Positions 25,368-34,418 of a stretch of DNA of 64,000 nt are shown here, piece after piece; within the stretch, counting starts at the first letter, position 1; every line of letters starts with the position of its first letter. Made by a program: the position numbers and the translations under genes. Under the pieces are notes generated by a model. The model made no database searches. It was not told the origin of the DNA and saw nothing but the letters and a program-made list of their open reading frames with translations. Source of the stretch: Spirosoma panaciterrae DSM 21099 (GTDB lineage Bacteria > Bacteroidota > Bacteroidia > Cytophagales > Spirosomataceae); assembly GCF_000374025.1 (NCBI RefSeq), contig NZ_KB893179.1:124001-188000 (forward strand), read 5' to 3'.

Positions 25368-28300
25368 TTATTGCTTTAACAAGAAGGCTGCTAAATCAGC
25401 CAGTTGCTGATCGCTGAGTCCTAAGGCTTTCGGGTCGGGCATCAGGCTGGTCTTGTATTGCCGACGCGAAAAAATCTGGTCCGTTGGAATGGTGTGCTTA
25501 TACCCTTTGATTCCTTTGATAACCACCGACTGATCGCCATCACTCACTAAAAAACCGTAGTAGGTCTGGCCTTTTTTGGTGGTAATGAGCCAGGGCTCAT
25601 ACCCGAAGGCTATACCCGCACTCGGGTTCATGATGGCATCTAATAGGCTGTTTCTATCAAATTTCTGATGAATCTCTGTCAATTCGGGGCCAACATCTGT
25701 TCCAAGCTGGCCATGCTTGTGGCAGGTAGCACAATTGGTTTTAAACACAGTTTGCCCTTTTTTAGCATCACCGCTTAGCATGGCCACTTTGGCAATAGGC
25801 GAGTCGGCATCCGTTCCGGTCGACGCAGCCGATGCTTTCTCTGCATTCGTATTCTGATCGGTAGCCTGTGCCTGTAAGGGTACGGTCGAGACGGGTGCTG
25901 TTTTGACAGGTTCAGCTTCTGCGGGTTTGTTCTGTGTTACTTCGGCTGATGGTGCAGGTTCATCCGACGTAGCCACTGATGGTGCCGGATGCAGGGTTGG
26001 TTTCAACGGGAAGAATTCCCGACCCATAGTTCGCACCGTCTGATCGCGATTGGTTCGAATACCAGGGCCAGCCGCTTTAATCAGGTCATCCGATAACTTT
26101 TTATCGGCCGCTAACCCGATCAACACTTTGGCCCCTTCCGCATCTCTTGACATTGAAATCGCTAGTTTCCGCTTTTCGGTCTCCGAAAGGCTTTCATCCA
26201 GCAAGAGTTGTCGTTTATCCAGCATCTTCTGCTCCTCAACCGATACCAGTGGTTTTTCAGGCACCACTTCGTCCCAGTTGAGCAGTTTGGCCCAGTCGTT
26301 TCCTTTTCGGAAGTCGAGCCAGTAGGCAGCCTGAGCGGCCACATCTTTATCCGCCGATTTTGCCAGATCGACCATCGCTCTGGCGGCTGGTTCTGTTTTT
26401 ATAAATCCTAAAGCCGTAATGGCCTGTTCACGAGCCTCAGCAGTCAGGTTTGCACTTTCTGCACGCTTCTTCAACAAGGGCACAGCCGATGGAGGATGTA
26501 ACTCCCAAACCAGATTAGCGGATCGTTGATCCCAGTCGGCAGGATTTTGGGGTAAAGTCTGGCGGATGTTAAAAAACAAGGCTTCTTCTTTCCCATCAGC
26601 GGCTTTTCCGAGCGCATCCAGATACCAGCGATCCTGGCCATCGTATCCTTTAACCAGATTAAGCAGCATAAACTTACACTCGTCGTAGGGTACATCGCGC
26701 AACGCAATGGCTACCTCCCGCCGGACAGCCGCACTTCGATCGGTCGATAAATTTCCCAGTAGTGGAAGCAATGCTCGCTGAGAAGCGGTCAATGCCGGAT
26801 TCGATTTCGAATTTTCGGGCGTAATGCTGCGTAGGGCTCGCAGCGCTACCAGCCGAACCGGCGCATCAACCGCTTTCAGGAGTCGTTCTACTTCAAACTG
26901 CCCTTCGGCTCCTAATTGAGCTAGTAGGAAAATAGCCCTTGCCCGATGAAACTGATTAGCCGATGAGAGTAAAGTCTTAATGGGTTCGATCACTTTCTCT
27001 CCCTGTTCCCGCAAGGCATTGAATCCCAGCATTCTGACATTTACGGCTGGGCTAAGCAGAGCAGCAATTTGTCCCTGTGTGGTGGTAAGGTCAAGTTTGG
27101 GCGTTTTTAGCCTTTTGCCTTTGGGCGTGATTCGGTAAATGCGGCCGTATCCTTTCTGATCTTTCATCTGATGCCCTCCCACAATCGGGTCGTACCAATC
27201 GGCAATGTAAAGAGCTCCATCTGGACCAACGGCTATATCGCTGGGTCGAAACCACTTACGAGTATCTGTAGTCGTTGCATTCCATTTGTAATTGGCATCG
27301 ACTTCGGGCATGGAACTGATCAGATCGACCCGCGTCATTCTGTAACCTGCTCCCTGCGGCTCTGGTCGGTATCCAAAAATCACATTCCGGCCCGCATCGG
27401 CACTGAGCAGCATACCTCTATACTGCGGGCCTAGCTCATCGCCTTCATACATCACGATTCCGGTAGGCGAACCAGCCCCGGTAATGTCGCCAACGGGCAT
27501 CACTCCGGGGTCCTGCTGGTGCCAGTGGGCCACCGGAATGGGCTGACCGGGCCGCTGGTCGGCTTTCCAGGTTCGGGTTCCGTCGGCACTAAAAAATCCG
27601 GCATTGGCGCCTTCCATCAACCAGCTCGTACGGCAGGCAACCACTTCGTCGTCATTATCATTCTGCCACATATTGCCATACGAGTCCAGGGCGGTTTCGT
27701 AATTGTTGCGGAAGTTGTGCGCCATTACCTTCAGCTTTGAGCCATCGGGGTTGATACGCAGAGCCAATCCGCCCGTCCAGACTCGCCCATCGTCGCTAAA
27801 CTGATTGCCGTGATTCAGTTTATTGTTGGGCGTTCCTCCCGTATACATACTACCTGAGCGTAAGGTCCAGCCATCAATGTCCGACACCACATGCGGCCCC
27901 GCATTGCCCGTATTAAAATAATATTTCCCATCGGGTCCGGCCACTACGGCATGCAGAGAATGGTCGTGATCCATGCCACCGAAGCCCATGAGCATCACTT
28001 CCTTTTTATCGGCCTTATCATCGCCATCTTCGTCGGTGTAGGCCACCAGATTAGGAGCAGCCGATACAATCACTTTGTTGCCGATTACGGCTATGCCCAA
28101 TGGCGAAACCAGATCGGGGTCGGTCACGAATACCTTACTATCGTCGGCCTTACCGTCGCCATCCTTATCCTCCAGAATCACAATCCGTTCGCCATCCGGA
28201 TGGTTAAGTCGGTCCTCGGGTTTGTTGTTGAACTTTCGATAATTGACAGCCTCCGTAATCCAGACACGACCTTTGGCATCAATGTCCATGTTCGTTGGAT

Positions 28301-28523
28301 TGAAGAACATAGGTGATTCGGCCCACAAGGTGGCTTCCAGATCGTCGGGGAGGTACAGCGAGTTCGAATCAGCCGCTGCCGTTGAAGCCATTTTGTTCGC
28401 TGATTCTTTAGTCAGCAGATAGGCAGCAGATTTGGTTGCCTGAAAGCCCTGACCGGCCATCGTCAAACAACCAAGGGTTGTTAGTACAACCGGAAATGGA
28501 TTCAGCGAGAACAGCTTTTTCAT
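25368..28523 (-). CDS. heme-binding HEAT-repeat dehydrogenase (Pirellula/Verrucomicrobium type)
   Basis: A 1051-residue exported protein. After the signal peptide (to about residue 25) comes a beta-propeller resembling soluble sugar dehydrogenases, with many calcium-type DxDGDxxAD loops (LEDKDGDGKAD, TDEDGDDKAD) and GPDGALYIADWYDP. The middle (about 480-830) has HEAT-like helical repeats. A Ser/Pro/Ala/Thr-rich linker leads to a cytochrome c domain with CATCH at 931-935 and distal methionine candidates in SLMPDPKALG. The layout is that of the PVC-type membrane-bound dehydrogenase and heme-binding families (TIGR02604, TIGR02603). It probably oxidises a sugar or alcohol and passes electrons to the heme. 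It is 16 bases downstream of the TIM-barrel gene and in one operon with it. Confidence 0.88.
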   Translation of the reverse strand: MKKLFSLNPFPVVLTTLGCLTMAGQGFQATKSAAYLLTKESANKMASTAAADSNSLYLPDDLEATLWAESPMFFNPTNMDIDAKGRVWITEAVNYRKFNNKPEDRLNHPDGERIVILEDKDGDGKADDSKVFVTDPDLVSPLGIAVIGNKVIVSAAPNLVAYTDEDGDDKADKKEVMLMGFGGMDHDHSLHAVVAGPDGKYYFNTGNAGPHVVSDIDGWTLRSGSMYTGGTPNNKLNHGNQFSDDGRVWTGGLALRINPDGSKLKVMAHNFRNNYETALDSYGNMWQNDNDDEVVACRTSWLMEGANAGFFSADGTRTWKADQRPGQPIPVAHWHQQDPGVMPVGDITGAGSPTGIVMYEGDELGPQYRGMLLSADAGRNVIFGYRPEPQGAGYRMTRVDLISSMPEVDANYKWNATTTDTRKWFRPSDIAVGPDGALYIADWYDPIVGGHQMKDQKGYGRIYRITPKGKRLKTPKLDLTTTQGQIAALLSPAVNVRMLGFNALREQGEKVIEPIKTLLSSANQFHRARAIFLLAQLGAEGQFEVERLLKAVDAPVRLVALRALRSITPENSKSNPALTASQRALLPLLGNLSTDRSAAVRREVAIALRDVPYDECKFMLLNLVKGYDGQDRWYLDALGKAADGKEEALFFNIRQTLPQNPADWDQRSANLVWELHPPSAVPLLKKRAESANLTAEAREQAITALGFIKTEPAARAMVDLAKSADKDVAAQAAYWLDFRKGNDWAKLLNWDEVVPEKPLVSVEEQKMLDKRQLLLDESLSETEKRKLAISMSRDAEGAKVLIGLAADKKLSDDLIKAAGPGIRTNRDQTVRTMGREFFPLKPTLHPAPSVATSDEPAPSAEVTQNKPAEAEPVKTAPVSTVPLQAQATDQNTNAEKASAASTGTDADSPIAKVAMLSGDAKKGQTVFKTNCATCHKHGQLGTDVGPELTEIHQKFDRNSLLDAIMNPSAGIAFGYEPWLITTKKGQTYYGFLVSDGDQSVVIKGIKGYKHTIPTDQIFSRRQYKTSLMPDPKALGLSDQQLADLAAFLLKQ

Positions 28524-28539
28524 GTATGTTTTTGGTTCA

Positions 28540-29397
28540 TTAACTAAACAGCGAGCGCACTGTCTTATTGTTTTCGATATAACTTTCCAGCATGGGCTGG
28601 CCTTTAGGAACAGCCCCTTCTATTTGCAGCCAGCCCTTATAGCCAATCGCATCCAGTTCCTGCCGAACTTTTGCCAGGTCAACTATACCCTGCCCAAGCA
28701 ACTGATCGTTTTCTTTCAGATGAAATTCACAGATCCGGCTTTTACCCAGATCACGAATTTCTTCAAAAATATTGTAACCGCGAACGGATGAGTTGCAAAC
28801 ATCGTAATAAACCTTGACGGCTGGTGACCCAACGGCTTCGATAATGGCCATAAGTTCAGGAGCCGAAAGCCATGATTCAATCCCTAAAACGACCCCAGCT
28901 TTTTCAGCTTTGGGTGCTACGGCTTTCAACCGATCAATAACTACCCGAATGCCTTTGGGATCATTACGGAGATCATTGTTGTTAAAAAATGCCAGCAGTA
29001 TTGCTTTAACACCAAGAGCATCGGCCACATCGACGCTATCCTGTACCCATTGCTCCGTCCGGGGATCTGATTTGTAGGGTATATCGTTCAATAAGCCAAT
29101 GGCTAATCCGCTAATCGCAATGCCAGCTTTCTGAGCAGCCGCTTTATAGGCCCGCTGTTTGTCGGGCTGACGGAGATGGTTATGATCGGCGGAGGTATTC
29201 AGGCTTACCTGAACCCCATCGAGTCCGATTTGTTTGGCAACAGCAAAGGCGTTTATGTCGCCCGCCCGGCCAATAGACCAGTCGCAGGCACCAATTTTGA
29301 AGCGAGCTTTAGAAGGTATTGGCCTAGATAGCACTGGGGTGGCAAGCATGGACAAACCCAGACCAGCCGTGTAACGTAGAGCGTCCCGACGATTCAT
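28540..29397 (-). CDS. exported sugar phosphate isomerase/epimerase-like TIM barrel
   Basis: A 285-residue protein of the xylose isomerase-like TIM barrel superfamily. The N-terminus MNRRDALRYTAGLGLSMLATPVLS is a probable Tat signal with a twin arginine. Candidate metal ligands follow in the expected order: Glu in LGIESW, Asp in VYYDVCN, His in CEFHLKEN and Glu in QIEGAV. Relatives in Bacteroidota and Planctomycetes act on sugars or keto-sugars outside the cytoplasm, but the substrate here is unknown. It is the first gene of an operon with the heme dehydrogenase, which suggests that one protein supplies or removes the other's sugar. Confidence 0.85.
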   Translation of the reverse strand: MNRRDALRYTAGLGLSMLATPVLSRPIPSKARFKIGACDWSIGRAGDINAFAVAKQIGLDGVQVSLNTSADHNHLRQPDKQRAYKAAAQKAGIAISGLAIGLLNDIPYKSDPRTEQWVQDSVDVADALGVKAILLAFFNNNDLRNDPKGIRVVIDRLKAVAPKAEKAGVVLGIESWLSAPELMAIIEAVGSPAVKVYYDVCNSSVRGYNIFEEIRDLGKSRICEFHLKENDQLLGQGIVDLAKVRQELDAIGYKGWLQIEGAVPKGQPMLESYIENNKTVRSLFS

Positions 29398-29422
29398 AAA
29401 AACGGTTTAGGTAAAAACAACT

Positions 29423-29457
29423 CAAAGGTACGATCAGAGTAATTATCATAGACAAAA
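29423..29457 (-). promoter_or_regulatory. promoter of isomerase-dehydrogenase operon
   Basis: On the minus strand, TTTTG (complement of 29453-29457) and TACCTTTG (complement of 29423-29430, an exact TAnnTTTG) are 22 bases apart. Transcription would begin about 20 bases before the ATG at 29397. Confidence 0.65.
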
Positions 29458-29543
29458 TTGAATGGAATCAAGAAGTAAGAAATTTTTCCGTACACTTCCA
29501 ACCGTTCCGGCCCCGATGTGGTCATAGACGTGTCAACATAGCT

Positions 29544-30098
29544 ATGCAGGATGATTACGCATTAGTCGAAGGCTGCCGACGACAGGACCGTAGTATGCAG
29601 CGGCTGCTCTATGAGCGGTTTGCCGGGAAGCTCTTTGTCGTTTGCAAACGCTATGTGAAAGACCCTGACGAAGCGGAAGATATATTGCAGGATGCTTTTG
29701 TAAAAATATACCGTCATATCGACTCCTTCCGGTTCGAGTGTCCGCTGGAAGCCTGGCTGAAACGAGTTGTCATTAACACGGCTTTAAAACATATACGAAA
29801 ACAAAAACCCTGGGAACATACCACCGATGTGCAGGAACTAGCCCCGGTGCTTCCACAGGCCGATGAAAGTCTTCCAACACTAAATTACCAGTACCTGCTG
29901 CAACTGATTCAGGAGCTTCCCCCCGGTTGCCGAACGGTATTCAATCTATATGCTATTGAAGGCTATACCCATCCCGAAATCGCGGAGATGCTGGATATAG
30001 CTGAAGGAACATCAAAATCACAATTTGCCCGCGCCAGAAGCCTATTGCAACAGAAACTACAATCCGATGGCCATCCTGCTGAAGGACGACCGCGTTGA
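29544..30098 (+). CDS. ECF-type RNA polymerase sigma factor
   Basis: A 184-residue sigma-70 family protein of the extracytoplasmic-function type. Region 2 is visible in DPDEAEDILQDAFVKIYRHIDSFR, with region 2.4-like FECPLEAWLKRVVINTALKHIRK. Region 4 helix-turn-helix is in GYTHPEIAEMLDIAEGTSKSQFARARSLL. There is no region 1 or 3. The stop lies 11 bases before the ATG of the next gene, which encodes a membrane-anchored protein, the usual position for an anti-sigma factor. I infer a cell-surface signalling pair that may control the exported proteins downstream. Confidence 0.95.
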   Translation: MQDDYALVEGCRRQDRSMQRLLYERFAGKLFVVCKRYVKDPDEAEDILQDAFVKIYRHIDSFRFECPLEAWLKRVVINTALKHIRKQKPWEHTTDVQELAPVLPQADESLPTLNYQYLLQLIQELPPGCRTVFNLYAIEGYTHPEIAEMLDIAEGTSKSQFARARSLLQQKLQSDGHPAEGRPR

Positions 30099-30109
30099 AC
30101 CGAATAAAG

Positions 30110-31720
30110 ATGGACGAATTAGAAAAAAATATGCCAGACGATTTTTGGCGAAAGGTATTCGACGAAGCCGCCGAAACACCGCCCCATCGGGTATGGGATG
30201 CGATTGAGCGCCGGTTAGATGAGCCTGACAGTACCAAAATACTCCCCCTCTGGGGAACGGGGCTGGCTTCGTCGCGACCACTGATCTGGGGTACCCGCGT
30301 TGCTGCCGCAGTAGCTTTGCTATTGGTGGGCTGGTGGGCCATCCAAACCTTACCATCCAATACTCCTTTTTCTTCAACAAAAAACTCACAACTTGCTCAG
30401 CATACACCTAAGTCCAACCCTGCATCGTCCAGCCAGGGTGCTACCCGTACGGAGCAAGCGGATGGAGCAAAATCATCGGCCCATACGCCCGAGTCAGTAG
30501 TTTCGGCCGCGGAGCCAGATGCGAAACCCGCTACCAAAACGCTGGTACCTACTGAACGTCAACAGCTTAGTCCGTTTAAGCCTTACCCAACAAACAATGC
30601 ACTGGCTGTACTTACTTCGAAACCCAGAGCCAATAAGGCCGTAGGATCAACACTGCCGATGACTACGGGTCAGCTTATGCAGGTAAGGTCTGTTGCCCAA
30701 ATGCCTAATACCGAAGCTGTGCAGGCCCTGATCGCTTCATTAACTACATCGCGGGCTGTAGCTACACAGGCGGATGCCGCTAACCCAACTGTGACGATTG
30801 CCTTTGAGCCCCTTTCGGGGCGCTCGTTAAGTCTTCGCGAGTTCGGGCAAATCCATCGCATTGTCTGGTTCCGGCCGGCTGAACCGGAACTGACACCCGA
30901 AACGTCACAATCGAGACAAAAATCACGTGATGTTTGGGCATCGGCCAGTGTTATGCCAGGCTCGTTTAACCCAATGGTGGCGGTCAAATCGGCTTCCTAT
31001 GCTTCGGTGGGTTCGGCTTCGCTGGATGCGATAAAGGCTTCGACAACCAGCCAGCAAAATGTGAGTAGTCGTCCTAATTTCTCCGTGTCCTACCAGGCGG
31101 GTGCTGGTGTTCAACTCTCTGAACACTGGTCGATCGAATCGGGAATAGGATATCTGGCTGGTCGCTCAACCATTGAAACCCCATCGCCATTGTCGTCGGC
31201 TTCTCTTCAGGCAGGGTTCATTCAGAATTCGTCGTCCAGCAATTTGTATGTCGATGCCTTACGGAATAGCATTCACCGAAGCGATTTAGCCTATGCCGTT
31301 CCACAGTCGAATTATGCAAACGTCTCTAATTCAGCTTATCAAAACAGCTATAATGGCCAGCTACGGCAGGTATTGACCAACGATTATCAGTACATGCAGG
31401 TGCCGGTTCAGGTTGGATATCAATTACGGCCTAAGAAAAAGCTAAGCCTGGCCTTACTGGGTGGCATCATTACCAATATTTTTATTCGCAATACGGTCGA
31501 TAATCAATTGGAAATTACGGCGAAAGACGGCGTTTATCGGCCTGTTTCTCTGGCAGCCGCTATGGGTGCCCGATTCCGCTATCGGCCTACGCGTCAATGG
31601 TCGGCTTCGGTAGCAGGGATGTACCAGCCATCGCTGGGATTAGGTACGCAATCAGAATCTCAGGTTCAAACGCAACCGACCACGACGGGAATGAGCTTCG
31701 GCGTCGATTATCACTTTTAA
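30110..31720 (+). CDS. candidate membrane-anchored anti-sigma factor with C-terminal barrel-like domain
   Basis: A 536-residue protein in three parts. Residues 1-60 are soluble and acidic (MDELEKNMPDDFWRKVFDEA..., HRVWDAIERRL) as in anti-sigma domains. One hydrophobic helix lies at about 62-80 (RVAAAVALLLVGWWAIQTL). A long Ser/Thr/Ala/Gln-rich region follows, then from about residue 325 a run of alternating strands (SVSYQAGAGVQLSEHWSIES...GIGYLAG..., ending SFGVDYHF) that looks like a small outer-membrane beta-barrel. Having an inner-membrane helix and a barrel in one chain would let it bridge the periplasm. The start is ATG at 30110; an upstream TTG overlaps the sigma gene. The anti-sigma role rests on context. 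Confidence 0.7.
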   Translation: MDELEKNMPDDFWRKVFDEAAETPPHRVWDAIERRLDEPDSTKILPLWGTGLASSRPLIWGTRVAAAVALLLVGWWAIQTLPSNTPFSSTKNSQLAQHTPKSNPASSSQGATRTEQADGAKSSAHTPESVVSAAEPDAKPATKTLVPTERQQLSPFKPYPTNNALAVLTSKPRANKAVGSTLPMTTGQLMQVRSVAQMPNTEAVQALIASLTTSRAVATQADAANPTVTIAFEPLSGRSLSLREFGQIHRIVWFRPAEPELTPETSQSRQKSRDVWASASVMPGSFNPMVAVKSASYASVGSASLDAIKASTTSQQNVSSRPNFSVSYQAGAGVQLSEHWSIESGIGYLAGRSTIETPSPLSSASLQAGFIQNSSSSNLYVDALRNSIHRSDLAYAVPQSNYANVSNSAYQNSYNGQLRQVLTNDYQYMQVPVQVGYQLRPKKKLSLALLGGIITNIFIRNTVDNQLEITAKDGVYRPVSLAAAMGARFRYRPTRQWSASVAGMYQPSLGLGTQSESQVQTQPTTTGMSFGVDYHF

Positions 31721-31732
31721 TGAATCCCGACG

Positions 31733-32206
31733 ATGAAATCGAGTCTGTTAGTCGCTGCTTTCATCCTCTTGCTTGGGCGCTGTACAAACAGTTTTGCCCC
31801 AAAAAAACTGACCGATGCTGATGGACTTACCATCCGTACGGGCACCTCGGCCGGTATGTGCGTAGGGTATTGTGTATTCGACTATGAATTGAATGGGACG
31901 AGTTTAACCCTTACACAACGTCCCAACGGGGTTTCACCTACTCTGGCGACTAAAACCTGTCAATCAACGATCAGTCAGGCCGATTTACGTGAATTGCTGG
32001 CGTCCATTGATCTGGACAACTTTTACAAACAACCTGCTATACTGGGTTGTCCGGATTGTGCGGATGGCGGAGCCGAGTACATTGAGCTACAGCTTGGCGA
32101 ACAGAAGCACCGGGTTACGTTCCAATATGGACAAACCATTCCGGGTTCCGAAGCGCTGGTCGATAAATTACGGGCTCATCGGGCCGCCCTCAAAGAATGT
32201 ACGTAA
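31733..32206 (+). CDS. exported protein of unknown function, possible lipoprotein
   Basis: A 157-residue protein with an N-terminal export signal (MKSSLLVAAFILLLGRC); the cysteine at 17 could be lipidated, although arginine at -1 is not usual in a lipobox. The mature part has cysteine pairs in SAGMCVGYCVFDYEL and ILGCPDCADGG. The first resembles the MCxGYCP-type start of DUF6438 proteins, but the match is weak. It follows the barrel gene by 12 bases, so it belongs to the same transcript. Function unknown. Confidence 0.65.
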   Translation: MKSSLLVAAFILLLGRCTNSFAPKKLTDADGLTIRTGTSAGMCVGYCVFDYELNGTSLTLTQRPNGVSPTLATKTCQSTISQADLRELLASIDLDNFYKQPAILGCPDCADGGAEYIELQLGEQKHRVTFQYGQTIPGSEALVDKLRAHRAALKECT

Positions 32207-32260
32207 TGGCTCACCACATGAGTATTCCTCTGCTTGAGCTTGCTAAACCACAAATACGAC

Positions 32261-33499
32261 ATGAAAGCGACTTTTTTTTCCACGTTAGCAACGGTAACAA
32301 CCGGGGTTCTACTCACGGCCCTTAGCTGTAAGAACACGAACGTAAGTCCAGATACAAGTACGGCTGGTGAGTTGCGTGTATCTGCCCCTTTTGCCAGTCA
32401 GACGACTCAGTTTGCATTCGACGTGACCAAACAGGTTGTTGCCGAAGAAGGGCAGGCCAAAAATGTGTTTATTTCTCCCTTGAGCCTGCATATTGCCCTA
32501 GGCATGATTCTGAACGGTGCCAATAGCCAAACCGCGCAGGAAATACAAAAAGCGCTGAAACTGGATGCTCAAACGCTGGCCGACGCCAACAAGACGTACC
32601 AGAATCTGATGGAAAACCTGCCGGGTGTCGACTCCAAAGTGACGCTGAGTCTGGCCAATTCAGTCTGGTATCGGAATACGTTTCCCGTTGAAAATTCCTT
32701 TCAGGATTTGCTGAAACAATCGTTTCAGGCCGAAGTATCGGCACAGGATTTCAACGACCCAGCTACCTTAGGCAAAATCAACGGGTGGGCCAGTCAGAAA
32801 ACGAACGGAAAAATACCGAAAGTGCTCGATCAGATTCAACCCGACAACGTCATGTTTCTGATGAACGCTCTCTATTTTAAAGGCGACTGGAAAAAACAAT
32901 TCGATGCTAGCAAAACCGTCGATATGCCTTTCAAACTGGCTACGGGTGGCACTACCAGTGTGCGTATGATGCGGCTCAACACCGAATTGAACCGAGCTTC
33001 CCGATCCAATTACACCGCATTTGAGTTGCCCTATGGTTCCGACCGATTTGCCATGACGATTCTGCTCCCAGCGGAAACCAGTTCGGTCGATGCCCTTGTC
33101 AACAGCCTGAATAACGACGAATGGACCCAGCTTCAGAAAGCGATGACGTCTGGTAGTATTGATATTGGCTTGCCGAAGTTCACGATGGAATATGAAATCA
33201 AGCTGAACAAGACGCTATCGACGCTGGGTATGCCTACTGCGTTTACCGACGCGGCTGATTTCAGTAAAATCAATGCAAAGGGTGGCTTAACACTTAGTTT
33301 TGTCAAACAGAACACGTTTGTGGCTGTCGATGAAAAAGGAACCGAAGCAGCCGCCGTCACAACCGGGGGCATTTCGGTAACGTCGGCCCCACTACCTGTC
33401 CTGTGCGACCGCCCATTTGTGTTTGTTATTCACGAAAAAACATCAGGTACTGTGTTGTTCGTTGGTAAAATTGCGGATCCTACCAAAACGAAGTCATGA
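32261..33499 (+). CDS. lipoprotein serpin (serine protease inhibitor)
   Basis: A 412-residue serpin with a lipoprotein signal (lipobox LTALSC, Cys23), so it should be anchored to a membrane. The serpin fold is recognisable from FAFDVTKQV, NVFISPLSLHIALGMILNGA, NALYFKGDWKKQFD and the C-terminal DRPFVFVIHEKTSGTVLFVGKI. The reactive loop hinge KGTEAAAVTTGG has small residues at P14-P9, as in inhibitory serpins. Counting from Gly360 as P15 puts the scissile bond at Thr374-Ser375, which would suit elastase- or subtilisin-like proteases. I used ATG at 32261 for the lipoprotein signal. Its stop overlaps the next gene by four bases (ATGA). Confidence 0.93.
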   Translation: MKATFFSTLATVTTGVLLTALSCKNTNVSPDTSTAGELRVSAPFASQTTQFAFDVTKQVVAEEGQAKNVFISPLSLHIALGMILNGANSQTAQEIQKALKLDAQTLADANKTYQNLMENLPGVDSKVTLSLANSVWYRNTFPVENSFQDLLKQSFQAEVSAQDFNDPATLGKINGWASQKTNGKIPKVLDQIQPDNVMFLMNALYFKGDWKKQFDASKTVDMPFKLATGGTTSVRMMRLNTELNRASRSNYTAFELPYGSDRFAMTILLPAETSSVDALVNSLNNDEWTQLQKAMTSGSIDIGLPKFTMEYEIKLNKTLSTLGMPTAFTDAADFSKINAKGGLTLSFVKQNTFVAVDEKGTEAAAVTTGGISVTSAPLPVLCDRPFVFVIHEKTSGTVLFVGKIADPTKTKS

Positions 33500-33954
33500 A
33501 AACCGGAACACTGGCCCTACTAGCTGTAGCCCTATGCTTTGCCTGCCAACAAAGTCAGGATGGTCCGGCACCGATAACTGATCCTCAGCAGCTTCTGGGT
33601 GATTGGCGATTGATTCAGCCAGCCTCCGCTTTCACTACAACCCTTTCGGTTGGGGTAGAGCAGCTATCAGGAGGCACTGTATCCGGTATTTATTCATTAA
33701 AATTTACGGGGGGGGCTCCCGTTAATACATACATAACAACGGCCCAACTTATTAACTCTGCAACGGGTTCTATTGATGTTGGGGCCATTACAACGACCAA
33801 AGTGGCTGGTTCGCCCGCTGCCATGCTGTTTGAACAAAGCTATTATACGAAACTGAAAGCCGCTACCCGATATGAACTGACGAATACCCAAAAGCTTCGG
33901 CTTTATTCGGGTAGTTTGGCATCGGATGTGCTCATTTTCGAAAAACAAAATTGA
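33496..33954 (+). CDS. META/HslJ-like lipoprotein, paralogue 1
   Basis: A 152-residue lipoprotein (lipobox CFAC, Cys17). The mature part begins LLGDWRLIQP and ends ...LRLYSGSLASDVLIFEKQN; AAMLFEQSYYTKLKAATRYEL in between matches the HslJ/META pattern of M-x-x-E-x-x-x-x-x-x-L followed by a Y/F-x-L strand. Function of META proteins is unclear; some relate to protease resistance or envelope stress. Its start overlaps the serpin stop, and the next gene follows without a gap, so translation is likely coupled. It shares a clear pattern with the following gene, suggesting tandem duplication. Confidence 0.75.
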   Translation: MKTGTLALLAVALCFACQQSQDGPAPITDPQQLLGDWRLIQPASAFTTTLSVGVEQLSGGTVSGIYSLKFTGGAPVNTYITTAQLINSATGSIDVGAITTTKVAGSPAAMLFEQSYYTKLKAATRYELTNTQKLRLYSGSLASDVLIFEKQN

Positions 33955-34416
33955 ATGAAACACCTGCTCAGCGTTATCTGTCTATCCGTTAGCTGTTTAG
34001 TATTGGTAACTAGTACGGTTCAGTGCAAACGATCCGATTCCGAACTGGCTCCTAAGATAGCCAGCCTAATTGGCACCTGGAAACTCGTTCAACCTGATTC
34101 GACCTACGATGTGACACTGGTTTTTGCCCTGGACACGGCCCACCCACCACAAGATGTTACCTCATTTAAGGCTAGTGGCAAGGCTGGAACGAATGCGTAC
34201 CGTCTGAATATGTTTGCGGCCATAGATGGCATGATGATGGCCGATCAGATTACGAACACCGAAATAGCCGGAACTCCCGCAGCGATGCAATTTGAGCAGA
34301 GCTATCTCAAAAATCTGAAAGTAGTGGCTCGGTATGAACTGCCAACCGACCATCAGCTTCGGCTTTATCACGGTGGCGATCAGCCAAGAGTTCTGATTTA
34401 TGAAAAACAAAACTGA
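33955..34416 (+). CDS. META/HslJ-like lipoprotein, paralogue 2
   Basis: A 153-residue lipoprotein-like protein (signal to VTSTVQC, Cys24). LIGTWKLVQPDS, NAYRLNMFAAIDG, TEIAGTPAAMQFEQSYLKNL and YELPTDHQLRLYHG...VLIYEKQN align closely with paralogue 1, including the identical closing EKQN. The ATG follows the upstream TGA directly. Tandem duplication is the simplest explanation. No active site is evident; a lipocalin-like or META barrel binding function is possible. Confidence 0.75.
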   Translation: MKHLLSVICLSVSCLVLVTSTVQCKRSDSELAPKIASLIGTWKLVQPDSTYDVTLVFALDTAHPPQDVTSFKASGKAGTNAYRLNMFAAIDGMMMADQITNTEIAGTPAAMQFEQSYLKNLKVVARYELPTDHQLRLYHGGDQPRVLIYEKQN

Positions 34417-34418
34417 CT

